From: Desulfobacteraceae bacterium
Lineage (GTDB): Bacteria > Desulfobacterota > Desulfobacteria > Desulfobacterales > UBA5616
Assembly: GCA_013791935.1 (NCBI GenBank)
Contig: VMSV01000150.1
Span: 1 to 64,000 of the forward strand
DNA length: 64,000 bases
Direction: 5' to 3'
Position 1 is the stretch's first letter, and each line of letters opens with the position of its first letter. Positions 18,368-28,131 of this stretch are shown in pieces. The position numbers and the translations under genes were made by a program. The notes below the pieces were generated by a model. That model was not told where the DNA came from, searched no databases, and was given only the letters and a program-made list of their open reading frames with translations.

Positions 18368-18881
18368 CGACTTTCTTGATATGCTCGTCGGTTATTTTCT
18401 GAATCTGTTCCTGAGCTTTGAATGCCTGGTCTTCGGCGATATCCCCGTCTTTTTTCAATCCTTTGATCACTTCATTGGAATCCCTGCGAATATTGCGTAT
18501 GCCCACCCGGTATTCCTCGCAGATTTTATTGATGACTTTCACCAATTCTTTTCGTCTCTGCTCCGTCAGCACTGGAATGGAAATTCTGATGATTTTGCCG
18601 TCATTGGACGGATTAAGGCCAAGGTCCGACTTCAGGATAGCCTTTTCAATTTCCTTTAATATGGACAATTCCCAGGGCTTGATGGTGATAAGCCGGCTTT
18701 CCGGAACAGCAAGGGCCGCCACCTGGTTCAGGGGCGTAAGGGTGCCATAGTAATCGACTTTGACATTATCCAGTAAATTAAGAGAGGCTCGGCCGGTTCG
18801 TATTTTGCTTAATTCATGTTTGCAGGCGGTAATGGTTTTATCCATACGATCTGCAGTATCTTCATAGGTGGCCTGTATCAT
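18324..18881 (-). CDS. frr: Ribosome recycling factor
   Basis: A 185-residue cytoplasmic factor that, with EF-G, splits post-termination ribosomes. The family core is seen in LSKIRTGRASLNLLDNVKVD, YYGTLTPLNQVA and RRKELVKVINKICEE. The length is exactly typical. It follows pyrH by 74 bases and overlaps the start region of uppS. Confidence 0.97.
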   Translation of the reverse strand: MIQATYEDTADRMDKTITACKHELSKIRTGRASLNLLDNVKVDYYGTLTPLNQVAALAVPESRLITIKPWELSILKEIEKAILKSDLGLNPSNDGKIIRISIPVLTEQRRKELVKVINKICEEYRVGIRNIRRDSNEVIKGLKKDGDIAEDQAFKAQEQIQKITDEHIKKVDDLYKEKEKEILEL

Positions 18882-18955
18882 GGTGTTATCCTCTTGATTT
18901 AGCTAATATTAACTTTCAATCAGAGGGGCCTTGAAAAATGGTTAAGGCCCTGGAG

Positions 18956-19672
18956 TTAATTATTGATGCGGGTTCCCAGATCGCCGTCACACACTGCTCT
19001 TTTAACACTTCCCTTTGTGTTCACGTTAAAAATCATCAGAGGCAGGTTATTGTCCATGGCAAGAGAAATGGCGGTCATGTCCATAACGTTGAGTTTTTTT
19101 GACAGAACTTCCATGTAAGTAGCATTTTTAATCAGTTTGGCATCCTTGTTCGTTTTGGGGTCCGAATCGTAAAGGCCGTCTATATGGGTGGCTTTCAGGA
19201 GGATTTCTGCATGGATCTCCTGGGCGCGAAGCACAGCTGCAGTATCGGTTGTAAAATAAGGGCTTCCCATTCCTGCAGCAAAGATGACCACTCGGCCTTT
19301 CTCAAGATGACGGATGGCCTTTCTTCGAATATAGGGTTCTGCCAGTTCATGGGTGGATATGGCGGTTTGAACCCGGGTGGGAATCCCTTTTTTCTCAAGG
19401 GCATCCTGAAGGGCAAGGCTGTTAATCAACGTGGCAAGCATTCCCATATGATCGGCGGCAACCCTGTCCATACCATAGGCTCCTGCGGCAATACCTCTAA
19501 AGATATTGCCGCCACCCACAACACTGGCGACCTGAACCCCAAGATCAAAAATGGATCGGATCTCTTCGGCCACATATTTCAGCATATCCGGACTGATTCC
19601 GAAACCCAGGTCTCCCATAAGGGCTTCACCACTGAGTTTCAGTACAATCCGCTTGTATCGGGGTAAAGTCAA
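18956..19672 (-). CDS. pyrH: UMP kinase PyrH
   Basis: A uridylate kinase (238 residues) of the amino-acid kinase fold that phosphorylates UMP to UDP. The motifs [33 protein letters not shown] and TDTAAVLRA are characteristic. It starts 2 bases after the tsf stop, so the two are almost certainly cotranscribed. The rpsB-tsf-pyrH-frr order is conserved in bacteria. Confidence 0.97.
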   Translation of the reverse strand: MTLPRYKRIVLKLSGEALMGDLGFGISPDMLKYVAEEIRSIFDLGVQVASVVGGGNIFRGIAAGAYGMDRVAADHMGMLATLINSLALQDALEKKGIPTRVQTAISTHELAEPYIRRKAIRHLEKGRVVIFAAGMGSPYFTTDTAAVLRAQEIHAEILLKATHIDGLYDSDPKTNKDAKLIKNATYMEVLSKKLNVMDMTAISLAMDNNLPLMIFNVNTKGSVKRAVCDGDLGTRINN

Positions 19673-19674
19673 GA

Positions 19675-20271
19675 TTACTCTCCAATCTGATATCTAACAA
19701 ACCTTCTGATGGTGATGTTTTCACCGATTTTTGCAATCAGTCCATTCAACAGGTCTTGAATGGAAATTTGCGGATCACGCACATACTGCTGATTCAACAG
19801 GCAGCTGTCTTTGAAGAATTTGTTTAATTTGCCTTCTGCAATCTTATCCACCATCTGTTGCGGTTTTCCGGATTCCAGAGCCTGTGCCCTGTATATCTCT
19901 TTTTCTTTCTCCACAACCTCCGGGGGAACATCAGCGGATGTGATTCCCACAGGATTTGTGGCGGCGATATGCATGGCCACATTTTTCACGAATTCCTGGA
20001 AATCATCACTCTTGGCTACAAAATCGGTTTCGCAATTCACTTCCACCAAAACCCCGATTTTTCCCCCTGTATGAATATATGCGTGAATCAGGCCTTCGGA
20101 CATGGCCCTTCCGGCCCTTTTCGCCGCAGTGGCAAGCCCTTTTTTTCTTAAATAATCAGAGGCTTTTTCCATATCACCGTCACACTCTTTCAAGGCTACC
20201 TTGCAGTCCATCATTCCGGCGCCGGATTTTTCCCTGAGTTGTTTTACCATGGCCGCACTAATTGTTGTCAT
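19675..20271 (-). CDS. tsf: Elongation factor Ts
   Basis: The nucleotide exchange factor for EF-Tu, here of the short type (198 residues; the E. coli form has 283). The N-terminal UBA-like part [16 protein letters not shown] and the core [14 protein letters not shown] are clear. One coiled/duplicated subdomain of the longer form is lacking, as in many non-enteric bacteria. It lies 24 bases after rpsB. Confidence 0.97.
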   Translation of the reverse strand: MTTISAAMVKQLREKSGAGMMDCKVALKECDGDMEKASDYLRKKGLATAAKRAGRAMSEGLIHAYIHTGGKIGVLVEVNCETDFVAKSDDFQEFVKNVAMHIAATNPVGITSADVPPEVVEKEKEIYRAQALESGKPQQMVDKIAEGKLNKFFKDSCLLNQQYVRDPQISIQDLLNGLIAKIGENITIRRFVRYQIGE

Positions 20272-20295
20272 GCCTACTCTCCTAAATAATATATC

Positions 20296-21195
20296 CTATT
20301 GATTATCTTCTTCAAAATCGTTTAAATTTTCAGTCTCTTCCGTATCATCTTCGTCTTCGGAGACTTTTGAGCGTTTGATCAGTTCAACAATCGGTCCATC
20401 TGTTCCATTGGAGATGATTTTTCTCTCCCCAGGTTTCAGGTTTGCAGTATCCAGCGCAGCCACCGGGCTTTCTATTTCAGTTTTATCCATGTCCGCTTGG
20501 CGTTTTTCTTCATACCGCTGGCGGCCTTCTATGCAGGCATCTGAAATTCTTGATGAAATCAGTCGGATGGATCTTATGGCATCATCGTTTCCGGGTATCG
20601 CGAAATCCACCTCTTCAGGATCACAGTTGGTATCCACAATGGCAATAATAGGAATATGCAGTCGGTGAGCCTCTTTAACCGCAATATCTTCGTGTTTGGG
20701 ATCCACAATAAAAATGGCCCCGGGAAGATGATTCATCAAGCGAATCCCACCCAGGTTGTCGTCCAGTTTCACGCGTTCTTTCCCCAACTTCAATCGTTCC
20801 TTTTTAGGAAAAAGCTCAATCGTTCCATCATTTTCGATGGTGTTGAGATAATTCAGACGGTCGATGCTCTTTTTGATGGTTTGAAAATTCGTGAGCATCC
20901 CGCCCAACCATCGGTTGTGGATATAATACATTTCACTTTTGTTGGCTTCTTCGTAAACCGCTTCTCTGGCCTGTTTTTTCGTTCCCACAAATAACACAGA
21001 CTTGCCTTTTGATGTTACGTCAACGATAAAATCATAGGCTGTTTTAAACATTCGAACGGTTTTCTGAAGGTCAATAATGTAGATGCCGTTCCTGGCCCCG
21101 AAAATATAGGGTTTCATTTTGGGATTCCAGCGTTTTGTCTGATGACCAAAGTGAACCCCCGCTTCCAACAGTTCTTTCATGGTAATGTAAGCCAT
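20296..21195 (-). CDS. rpsB: 30S ribosomal protein S2
   Basis: Ribosomal protein S2 with start motif [20 protein letters not shown] and [12 protein letters not shown]. At 299 residues it is about 60 longer than usual S2. The extra C-terminal tail is low complexity and strongly acidic ([19 protein letters not shown]). It starts the long rpsB-to-purQ run. The ribosome binding site is AAAGGGAGA. The 199-base gap upstream must carry its promoter, but no consensus pair is convincing. Confidence 0.96.
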   Translation of the reverse strand: MAYITMKELLEAGVHFGHQTKRWNPKMKPYIFGARNGIYIIDLQKTVRMFKTAYDFIVDVTSKGKSVLFVGTKKQAREAVYEEANKSEMYYIHNRWLGGMLTNFQTIKKSIDRLNYLNTIENDGTIELFPKKERLKLGKERVKLDDNLGGIRLMNHLPGAIFIVDPKHEDIAVKEAHRLHIPIIAIVDTNCDPEEVDFAIPGNDDAIRSIRLISSRISDACIEGRQRYEEKRQADMDKTEIESPVAALDTANLKPGERKIISNGTDGPIVELIKRSKVSEDEDDTEETENLNDFEEDNQ

Positions 21196-21394
21196 TCTAT
21201 CTCCCTTTCAGTTGGTTTTTTCCTTCGCCCAATTCTTCCCCGCACCTTACTTTTCATGGCTTTCGACTTGATGGTTTCAAGACAATGAAAAGCACCAGGG
21301 AGCAGGTCCTTGGACGTGTGAATTAATAAATCGAAGTTTTGTAACAAATTTCCTATTTTACCGCAACAGCTTTTTGGGCAATCATTTTTCTTTT

Positions 21395-22321
21395 TTATGC
21401 AACGGATGATGCCTTTCGTGTTTTCTGCATTTTGACCGCCCGATGGTTCCCGCCGTAGTCCTTGGAAAAAGCAACCGAATCATAGACGCTTGCTTCTGCG
21501 GCAATCCGTTCCATTCCAGCTTTCTGATCATGCCCCATTTCCAGGATCAGATAGCCCCCCGGCTTTAAGAATCGATGGGCAGAGAGGGTGATCTGCCTCA
21601 AGCAGTCCAGACCGTCCGGCCCTCCATCAAGGGCGGAGAGGGGTTCATATTGAAAAATTTCCGGCTGAAGCAAGGCAATGGTTTTGGTTGGAATATAGGG
21701 TGGATTGGCCAAAATCATATCAAACATGGGCCCTGTTTTAAATGCGGATAGCCAGTCTCCGGCCAGAAAATGGACGCGATTTTCGAACCCGTGCTTTGCT
21801 GCATTTTGTTTTGCCGTTTTCAAGGCTTCAACCGATCGATCCACGGCAAAATACTCATGACCCGGTCTTTCGGACGCCAGGGATAGGATGATTGCACCGG
21901 TTCCTGTTCCAAGATCCACTATTTTACAGGCCTTTCCATTTTCTGCAGACGGAGACAATTCCGGTAGACAGGATAGGCTCGCTTCAATAAGACACTCCGT
22001 TTCAGGACGGGGGATCAGGGTGTGGGGGGTCACTTGAAGTTCCAGGGACCAGAATTCCCTCAAGCCCAGAATATAGGCCACGGGTTCACGCCGGATTCTT
22101 CTGCGAATCAGGGCTTTGAATTGACTGAGCTCTTCTTCGGTCAAAGGCTGGTCATACCGGAGATAAAGGTCAATTCTTCTTAAGCTCAACACATGGGCAA
22201 GGAATATTTCTGCGGTGGATCTGGGGCTGTCGATATTGTGCGTTTTAAAGTAGCCTGTAGTCCAGGTAATAAGCTCTATGATGGTCCATTTATTTTTTGG
22301 CGGTTGAAGCGGGGTCTGCAT
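21395..22321 (-). CDS. prmC: Release factor glutamine methyltransferase PrmC
   Basis: A SAM-dependent enzyme that methylates the Gln of the GGQ motif in release factors. It has 308 residues. An N-terminal helical domain (residues 1-90) is followed by the SAM fold ([15 protein letters not shown]) and the catalytic NPPYIPT. It overlaps the end of prfA, its substrate gene, by 32 bases, a conserved pairing. Confidence 0.95.
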   Translation of the reverse strand: MQTPLQPPKNKWTIIELITWTTGYFKTHNIDSPRSTAEIFLAHVLSLRRIDLYLRYDQPLTEEELSQFKALIRRRIRREPVAYILGLREFWSLELQVTPHTLIPRPETECLIEASLSCLPELSPSAENGKACKIVDLGTGTGAIILSLASERPGHEYFAVDRSVEALKTAKQNAAKHGFENRVHFLAGDWLSAFKTGPMFDMILANPPYIPTKTIALLQPEIFQYEPLSALDGGPDGLDCLRQITLSAHRFLKPGGYLILEMGHDQKAGMERIAAEASVYDSVAFSKDYGGNHRAVKMQKTRKASSVA

Positions 22322-23375
22322 TTTTCATGGCCTGGGCCTGATAGAAAGTGGTTAGTTCTTCAACAACCTCGTCAAGATCGCCCTGAAGCACATCTTCCAG
22401 TCTGTAGAGTGTCAGTCCAATGCGGTGATCGGTCACCCTCCCCTGGGGAAAATTGTAAGTTCTTATTCGCTCGCTTCTGTCTCCGCTGCCTACCTGATTC
22501 TTTCTCTGTTCCGAACGTTTGTCGTCGTGCTCTTTTTGCATGATATTCAGCAGGCGGGCTTTCAGAACTTTCATGGCCTTGGCCTTATTTTTCCACTGGG
22601 ATTTTTCATCCTGGCAGGTGACCACAAGACCTGTAGGCAAATGGGTGATTCGTACAGCGGAATCGGTGGTATTGACATGTTGGCCGCCCGACCCCGTGGA
22701 GCGATATACATCAATTCTTAGTTCGGAAGGGTCCACATGGACTTCGACATCCTCAGCTTCAGGTAAAACAGCAACCGTAACCGCAGAGGTATGAATACGT
22801 CCCTGGGCTTCTGTGGTGGGAACTCTTTGCACCCGGTGGGTGCCGCTTTCATATTTGAAAGTGCTGAAAACGGCCTTGCCTGAAATCATGGCAATGATTT
22901 CTTTCAATCCACCTGAACCGGTTGGGTGATGGGACAGAATTTCAACCTTCCATCCCTTATTTTCCGCATACCGGCTGTACATGCGAAACAGATCTCCACT
23001 GAAAAGCGCCGCTTCCTCCCCTCCGGTTCCAGCCCTGATCTCGAGAATGACATTTTTGTCATCATTGGGGTCCTTGGGCATGAGAAGCTTTTTCAGCTCT
23101 GCTTCGAACGATTCCTTCCTGGCCGAAAGAGAGGAGACTTCATCCTTGGCCAGGCTTTTTATTTCATGATCACTGTCGGATAACAGAGCCATGCTTTCTT
23201 CCAGGTTTCCCAGAATGGCCTTATAGGATCTATAAACAGAAATAACCTTATTCAGGTCGGCATGTTCTCTGGCATAAGCCTGGTATTTCTGAATATCTTT
23301 AACAACTGCCGGATCACTGAGAAGACTCTCCAACTCAACGAACCTGACTTCAACGCCTTCTAATTTTTCAAGCAT
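22290..23375 (-). CDS. prfA: Peptide chain release factor 1
   Basis: RF1 (361 residues), which ends translation at UAA and UAG. The GGQ motif appears in [20 protein letters not shown], and [12 protein letters not shown] is also conserved. The tripeptide anticodon region is in [16 protein letters not shown]. It lies 15 bases after rpmE and overlaps prmC. Because RF1 does not read UGA, it does not interfere with the selenocysteine reading proposed for arsS in this window. Confidence 0.96.
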   Translation of the reverse strand: MLEKLEGVEVRFVELESLLSDPAVVKDIQKYQAYAREHADLNKVISVYRSYKAILGNLEESMALLSDSDHEIKSLAKDEVSSLSARKESFEAELKKLLMPKDPNDDKNVILEIRAGTGGEEAALFSGDLFRMYSRYAENKGWKVEILSHHPTGSGGLKEIIAMISGKAVFSTFKYESGTHRVQRVPTTEAQGRIHTSAVTVAVLPEAEDVEVHVDPSELRIDVYRSTGSGGQHVNTTDSAVRITHLPTGLVVTCQDEKSQWKNKAKAMKVLKARLLNIMQKEHDDKRSEQRKNQVGSGDRSERIRTYNFPQGRVTDHRIGLTLYRLEDVLQGDLDEVVEELTTFYQAQAMKNADPASTAKK

Positions 23376-23390
23376 GGCGATTAGCGGCTT

Positions 23391-23597
23391 TTATTCCTGT
23401 AACTTCGCATATTTCTTTCTGAATCTTTCGATTCGACCTGCTGTATCCACAAGTTTCTGTTTACCGGTGAAAAACGGATGGCATTTTGAGCAGATTTCAA
23501 CCTTGATTCCGGATTTTATGGACCCAACCTCAAGGGCATTGCCACACGCACATTCAATGGTGGTCTCTTTACGTTCAGGATGTATATTTGCTTTCAT
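23391..23597 (-). CDS. rpmE: 50S ribosomal protein L31 (zinc-binding type)
   Basis: A 68-residue ribosomal protein. It keeps the zinc cysteines (ECACG and [10 protein letters not shown]), so it is the C+ form that can act as a zinc store, rather than the zinc-free paralogue. It sits between rho and prfA, a common arrangement. Confidence 0.96.
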   Translation of the reverse strand: MKANIHPERKETTIECACGNALEVGSIKSGIKVEICSKCHPFFTGKQKLVDTAGRIERFRKKYAKLQE

Positions 23598-23639
23598 ATC
23601 TTATACTTATTACCCCCTACCTGTTTCTTTTTTAATTAA

Positions 23640-24887
23640 TCATGAATTCATGGATTTCATAAACGCAGCATTATCCTTTGTTCCGTGCATTTTTTCAAGT
23701 AAAAATTCTAAGCTGTCCACAGAATTTAACGAGGATAATAATTTTCTTAGGATCCAGATACGATTTAATACATCGCTCTTGAGCAACAGCTCTTCTTTTC
23801 TGGTTCCGGATTTGTTGATGTCGATGGCGGGGAAAATCCGCTTGTCGGCCAGCCGCCTGTCCAGCGCGATTTCCATGTTGCCCGTGCCCTTGAATTCTTC
23901 AAAAATCACTTCATCCATTCGGCTTCCCGTATCAATTAGGGCTGTTGCAATAATGGTGAGGCTTCCTCCCTCTTCAATATTCCTTGCGGCACCGAAAAAC
24001 CTTTTGGGTCTTTGAAGTGCGTTTGAGTCCACACCACCGGATAGGATTTTGCCACTGGGGGGAATCACCGAGTTATAGGCCCTGGCAAGCCGTGTGATGC
24101 TGTCCAGGAGAATCACCACATGTTTTTTATGTTCCACCAGCCGTTTTGCTTTTTCGATGACCATTTCCGCCACCTGAACATGTCTTTCCGCAGGCTCATC
24201 AAAAGTTGAACTGATCACTTCCGCATTAACGGAACGCGCCATGTCCGTAACTTCCTCAGGGCGCTCATCAATGAGCAGCACAAAAGGAACCACGTCCTTG
24301 TGACTGGCAATGATGCTGTTGGCGATGTTCTGCAGAAGCATGGTTTTACCGGTACGCGGCGGAGATACAATGAGCCCCCTCTGGCCAAATCCGATGGGGG
24401 TTATCAAGTCCATGATACGGGTTGAGTAATTATTCTTGTCCGTTTCAAGGGAAATTTTTACGTTGGGATAAATGGGGGTCAGGTTATCAAAGAGGATCTT
24501 ATCCCTGGCGACCTCCGGATCCTCATAATTCACCGCTTCCACCTTCAGAAGGGCAAAATACCTTTCCGTTTCTTTGGGTTGGCGGATCTGGCCGGAAACC
24601 GTATCCCCCGTCCTTAAATTAAACCGCCTGATCTGGGAGGGTGAAACGTAAATGTCATCCGGTCCCGGCAAGTAATTATAGGAAGGGGACCTTAAAAAAC
24701 CGAATCCGTCCGGCAGGATTTCAAGGGTTCCTTCACCATAGATCAAACCGTTTTTTTCGATTTGAGCTTGAAGCAGGGCGAAGATCAATTCCTGTTTCCT
24801 CATACCCGCTGCCCTGTCTATCTTATACTCCTTGGCAAGCTCATTCAATTCGCTGATTTTCATGTCTTTCAGTTCAACAATATTCAT
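23640..24887 (-). CDS. rho: Transcription termination factor Rho
   Basis: A hexameric RNA helicase ending transcription at unstructured C-rich sites (415 residues). The N-terminal helical part ([16 protein letters not shown]), the cold-shock-like RNA site [16 protein letters not shown], Walker A (PPRTGKT), Walker B ([13 protein letters not shown]) and the R-loop region are present. No long inserted domain is seen, unlike in some Actinobacteria. It leads the run rho-rpmE-prfA-prmC. Confidence 0.97.
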   Translation of the reverse strand: MNIVELKDMKISELNELAKEYKIDRAAGMRKQELIFALLQAQIEKNGLIYGEGTLEILPDGFGFLRSPSYNYLPGPDDIYVSPSQIRRFNLRTGDTVSGQIRQPKETERYFALLKVEAVNYEDPEVARDKILFDNLTPIYPNVKISLETDKNNYSTRIMDLITPIGFGQRGLIVSPPRTGKTMLLQNIANSIIASHKDVVPFVLLIDERPEEVTDMARSVNAEVISSTFDEPAERHVQVAEMVIEKAKRLVEHKKHVVILLDSITRLARAYNSVIPPSGKILSGGVDSNALQRPKRFFGAARNIEEGGSLTIIATALIDTGSRMDEVIFEEFKGTGNMEIALDRRLADKRIFPAIDINKSGTRKEELLLKSDVLNRIWILRKLLSSLNSVDSLEFLLEKMHGTKDNAAFMKSMNS

Positions 24888-25454
24888 TAAAACTCACCTC
24901 ATTGATTAAATTATATCTATATATTTTTTGCTTGGATTTCATTGTGCGGAAGGGAGCGGAAACATCGCACTCCTCCCGAAGAGAACAAGGGAAAGGACCG
25001 TCGCCAAGGGGAAAAATATTCCCGGGCCTTTAACGAGTACCCAATTTTTCATCCACAAAAAAACACCACTTAAAAGTGTAAATCAGGATCCATGATGATT
25101 AGTAATGGAGGATTATGATGTTTTTGAATTGTTTCAGCAGATCATTTAAATAAAGGTAATTAGCTCCTATCGGCGGGCATTTCTTTTATTGCCTACTAAA
25201 ATAATGAATTATAATGCTTGTGTCAAGCGCTTTTGAAATATTTTTGCGCTGGTGCCGTCAGAAATTCAAGCCATGGATCAAATAAACCTTTTATGGTAAC
25301 CGATGAAGGAATTTCCCAATGACCGTTTTTCCCTTTTTTCTCATCTATCGGTTAATTGGATGTATCCTTTAGAATATATTGCTATATTGTGGGATAAGGG
25401 TTACACATAGAGTCCATTCATCTTCTTGTTTTAATAGAATAAAGGAAGCAGATC
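24888..25454. other. Divergent intergenic region rho/cca
   Basis: A 567-base non-coding stretch between rho (minus) and the CCA-adding-type gene (plus). On the minus strand it holds a short CACTT/AAGTG hairpin followed by a T-run (about 25055-25080) and, nearer rho, an 8-codon frame with a strong ribosome binding site (24939-24965). These could form an attenuator leader for rho. No riboswitch, tRNA or convincing -35/-10 pair was recognised. Confidence 0.5.
24939..24965 (-). CDS. Possible 8-residue leader peptide before rho
   Basis: An ATG with GGGAGGAG just upstream opens an 8-codon frame (MFPLPSAQ, TGA stop) about 50 bases before rho. E. coli rho also has a short leader peptide gene, rhoL, but no sequence similarity can be claimed at this size. 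It may simply be a chance frame. Confidence 0.25.
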   Translation of the reverse strand: MFPLPSAQ

Positions 25455-26828
25455 ATGCAATTTTTTAAGGACGGTATTCTACCCGGAGGAGAAGGCGTTT
25501 ATCTTGTGGGAGGATGCGTTCGGGACATCCTGTTGGGATTCAAACCGGTTGATTTCGACATTGTTGTGGCGAACAGGAATCCGGAATCCTTTGCCGGTGA
25601 GATGGCTGAGAAAATGGGCACCCGGGTGATTTGTCTTGGGAAAAACAACCACCGGATATTTCGAACCATGGGGGAAAATGGTTGTTTTGACATTTCCACC
25701 GTGTTCGGTGGCCACATCCATCATGACTTATTGAATAGGGATTATACTTTAAATGCAATTGCTTATGACCTTACTTCTCAAGAATATGTTGATGTAACGG
25801 GTGGCTTGAGTGACTTGAATCAGAAAATTGTAAGGAAGGTTTCGGATAATATTTTCATTCAAGACCCGGTAAGACTGTTACGAGGGTTCAGAATAGCCGC
25901 CGGCTGCGGCTTTGTTATCGAGCCTGAAACCAGAAGACTCATCCAAAGGGATTGCACTTTGCTTCAATCCTCCGCAAGTGAAAGAATCAAGGCAGAATGG
26001 TTTAAACTATTGACCTATTCCAACAGCTTCCCCCATCTTTCGGCCATGGAGCAAACCGGTCTGCTGTTTGAACTCTTTCCGGAGCTTAAACCTCTTAAGG
26101 ATTGCGTGCAAAACAGGCACCATGCTTTTAATGTGCTGGATCATACCCTTTTTGCTTATGAGGCCCTTGAGACACTAATCCATGAGGCCCTTCCCGGCAT
26201 GAAAAATGATTTTCTATCCGGCCATTTTACCGGCGATCAAAAAGCCTTATTGAAATTCACGATGCTTCTCCATGACGTGGGAAAGCCCTCAACAAAATCC
26301 ATCCACAAGAATGGAACCATCCATTTTTACGGGCACGCCTCAAAAGGAGCCGACCTCACCCTGGGTATCACTGCCAGGTTGAGAGCCTCCAACCGGGAAA
26401 AAGACTATATCTATGAAGTGGTTCGCCATCATAACCGGCCTTTGAATTTATTTATTTTGCATAAAAAGAACAACCTTCTGCCCAAAAACATTACGCGGTT
26501 TTTTATGGACTGCGGCAAGTTTGTTCCGGATCTTCTGATTCATAGCCTGGCAGATCATCGGGGCAAAGGGATATTGGACACGGATGAATTTGAATCTTTT
26601 GTGTTTAAACTACTTCAGCTCTATTTTGTGAATTTCAAATCAAGGCAAACCCAACCTTCTCCGATTCGCGGAAACGACCTTATGGAAATATTCAACCTTT
26701 CCCCGTCACCTTTATTTAAGTTCTTATTAAATAGAGTGGAGGAAGCCTGGCTCTCCGGTGAGATCAAAGATAAGGGCCAGGCTGTGGATCTGATTAAAAA
26801 CCTCCTGGTCAATGAAAATTCTGTCTAA
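25455..26828 (+). CDS. CCA tRNA nucleotidyltransferase/poly(A) polymerase family with HD domain
   Basis: A class II nucleotidyltransferase that adds CCA to tRNA 3' ends, or poly(A) to RNA (457 residues). The head has LVGGCVRDILLG and VDFDIVV, the metal-binding D-x-D, and the basic LLRGFRIAAGCGF motif. A C-terminal HD phosphohydrolase domain follows (MLLHDVGKPST, FYGHASKGADL, VRHHNRP), as in bacterial CCA enzymes that repair 2',3'-cyclic phosphates. The tRNA in this window already encodes CCA, so the role may be repair. It cannot be told apart from PcnB by motifs alone. A terminator overlaps its stop. Confidence 0.88.
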   Translation: MQFFKDGILPGGEGVYLVGGCVRDILLGFKPVDFDIVVANRNPESFAGEMAEKMGTRVICLGKNNHRIFRTMGENGCFDISTVFGGHIHHDLLNRDYTLNAIAYDLTSQEYVDVTGGLSDLNQKIVRKVSDNIFIQDPVRLLRGFRIAAGCGFVIEPETRRLIQRDCTLLQSSASERIKAEWFKLLTYSNSFPHLSAMEQTGLLFELFPELKPLKDCVQNRHHAFNVLDHTLFAYEALETLIHEALPGMKNDFLSGHFTGDQKALLKFTMLLHDVGKPSTKSIHKNGTIHFYGHASKGADLTLGITARLRASNREKDYIYEVVRHHNRPLNLFILHKKNNLLPKNITRFFMDCGKFVPDLLIHSLADHRGKGILDTDEFESFVFKLLQLYFVNFKSRQTQPSPIRGNDLMEIFNLSPSPLFKFLLNRVEEAWLSGEIKDKGQAVDLIKNLLVNENSV

Positions 26829-26842
26829 AAGCAGAATTTTTT
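26815..26842 (+). terminator. Intrinsic terminator after the CCA-adding gene
   Basis: Inverted arms AAAATTCTG and CAGAATTTT with an 8-base loop, followed by further T residues. The hairpin includes the TAA stop of the preceding gene. The stem is AT-rich, so its strength is moderate. Confidence 0.65.
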
Positions 26843-27031
26843 ATCTGAAATTCATTTTCCCTGCATGGCTTCAATCCATGATTTGTAACGAACGAATCCT
26901 TGACATTATCATTTCAATTTAATAGTTAAGCTACTTTCGATGACCCCTCGAGAAATCGATTTTTTATTTTTTTGACCTTAAAATATTAAACCAAATAAGA
27001 AATCCATCATAAAAAAAAGGAGAATTTTTAA

Positions 27032-27706
27032 ATGAACATTTTATTTTTCGGGCCGAACGGCAGCGGCAAAGGCACCCAGGGAGCTATCCTAAAAGGCAAA
27101 TACAACCTTCCCCATGTTGAATCAGGGGCTATTTTCAGGGAGAACATATCCAAAGGCACTTCTCTGGGCGCACAGGCCAAGGCATATATTGACAAAGGAG
27201 ATCTGGTTCCTGATGAAATCACCATCCCCATGATCCTGGATCGCCTGCAACAAGAGGATTGTAAAAAAGGATGGCTTCTGGACGGATTCCCCAGAAACCG
27301 GAACCAGGCCGTCAAACTCCAGGAATCTTTAACCAAAGCCGGACTCGCCCTGAACATCGTCGTGGAAATCCTTCTGGATCGTGAACTGGCCAAAAACAGA
27401 ATCATGGGTAGAAGACTCTGTGTGAACGACAATAACCATCCGAATAATATCTACATTGACGCCATCAAACCCAATGGGGACAAATGCAGGGTATGTGACG
27501 GTGATCTTAAAACCCGCTCGGATGATCAGGATGAGGACGCCATCAACAAACGTCATGCCATTTATTACGACTCGGAAACCGGGACCCTTGCATCCGCGTA
27601 TTATTTCAGAGACCTTGCTAAAAATGAAGGTAAAATAAAATATATTACCCTGGATGGAACGCCCGGCGTTAAGGATGTGACCAACGAATTGGTTTCCAAA
27701 CTTTAA
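27032..27706 (+). CDS. adk: Adenylate kinase with metal-binding LID
   Basis: Interconverts AMP, ADP and ATP in the cytoplasm (224 residues). The P-loop is FGPNGSGKGT and the AMP-binding DGFPRNRNQA is present. The LID holds Cys130, His136, Cys152 and Cys155, spaced Cys-X5-His-X15-Cys-X2-Cys. That is the spacing reported for the Desulfovibrio gigas enzyme, which binds zinc, cobalt or iron, and it differs from the Cys4 LID of Gram-positives. AAAAAGGAG precedes the ATG. It is probably transcribed alone: a terminator lies upstream, and a promoter for rpsU downstream. Confidence 0.95.
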   Translation: MNILFFGPNGSGKGTQGAILKGKYNLPHVESGAIFRENISKGTSLGAQAKAYIDKGDLVPDEITIPMILDRLQQEDCKKGWLLDGFPRNRNQAVKLQESLTKAGLALNIVVEILLDRELAKNRIMGRRLCVNDNNHPNNIYIDAIKPNGDKCRVCDGDLKTRSDDQDEDAINKRHAIYYDSETGTLASAYYFRDLAKNEGKIKYITLDGTPGVKDVTNELVSKL

Positions 27707-27753
27707 TCGCAGGTTCTTCACTGTCCACATTTTTGCAGTCCAAAACATTTTGT

Positions 27754-27782
27754 TTGCAAATTGATAACGGTTGGGTTATATA
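27754..27782 (+). promoter_or_regulatory. Putative sigma-70 promoter for rpsU
   Basis: TTGCAA at 27754-27759 and TATATA at 27777-27782 are separated by exactly 17 bases. This places a start site near 27790, about 70 bases before the rpsU start codon. Confidence 0.5.
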
Positions 27783-27857
27783 GGCGCACTATTTTAAAGT
27801 AATTAAATAACCATTTGACATTACTACAATGTTGATGTGAAGAAAGGGGCGAGGTTT

Positions 27858-28064
27858 TTGAAAGAAATTCAGGTAAAGGTCCTTGATAACGACCTGGAAA
27901 AGGCCATGCGGATTTTAAAGAAGAAAATTCAGAATGACGGCCTTTTCAAAAGACTAAAACTAAAAAAGAGCTATGAAAAGCCAAGTGAATTCAAGCGAAG
28001 AAAACAACGTGAGGCCTTAAGACGTCAGCGAATAACAGCTTCAAGAAGCAAGTTCAAACATTAA
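27858..28064 (+). CDS. rpsU: 30S ribosomal protein S21
   Basis: A small basic ribosomal protein needed for initiation. The core KEIQVKVLDNDLEKAMRILK, KKIQNDGLFKRLKLKK and the Arg/Lys-rich tail are typical. The frame is open to a GTG at 27837, but the sequence AAAGGGGCGAGG would then lie inside the gene; it is a good ribosome binding site for the TTG at 27858. Starting there gives 68 residues and the normal S21 N-terminus. A strong terminator follows. Confidence 0.92.
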   Translation: MKEIQVKVLDNDLEKAMRILKKKIQNDGLFKRLKLKKSYEKPSEFKRRKQREALRRQRITASRSKFKH

Positions 28065-28091
28065 TGTTTTTTTTCGTTAATTTCATGATAA

Positions 28092-28125
28092 CCCGGCAAG
28101 AATTTTCATTCTTGCCGGGTTTTTT
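28092..28125 (+). terminator. Strong intrinsic terminator after rpsU
   Basis: Perfect 12-base arms CCCGGCAAGAAT and ATTCTTGCCGGG with a 4-base loop, followed by a run of six T. It ends only 7 bases before the folC start, so folC needs read-through or a promoter in this region. Confidence 0.92.
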
Positions 28126-28131
28126 CTCCCT

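Noticed and set aside
26900-26928. TTGACA-containing promoter before adk
   Set aside because: The -35 is perfect but the only -10 at good spacing (TAGTTA) is poor, so it is left out of the features.
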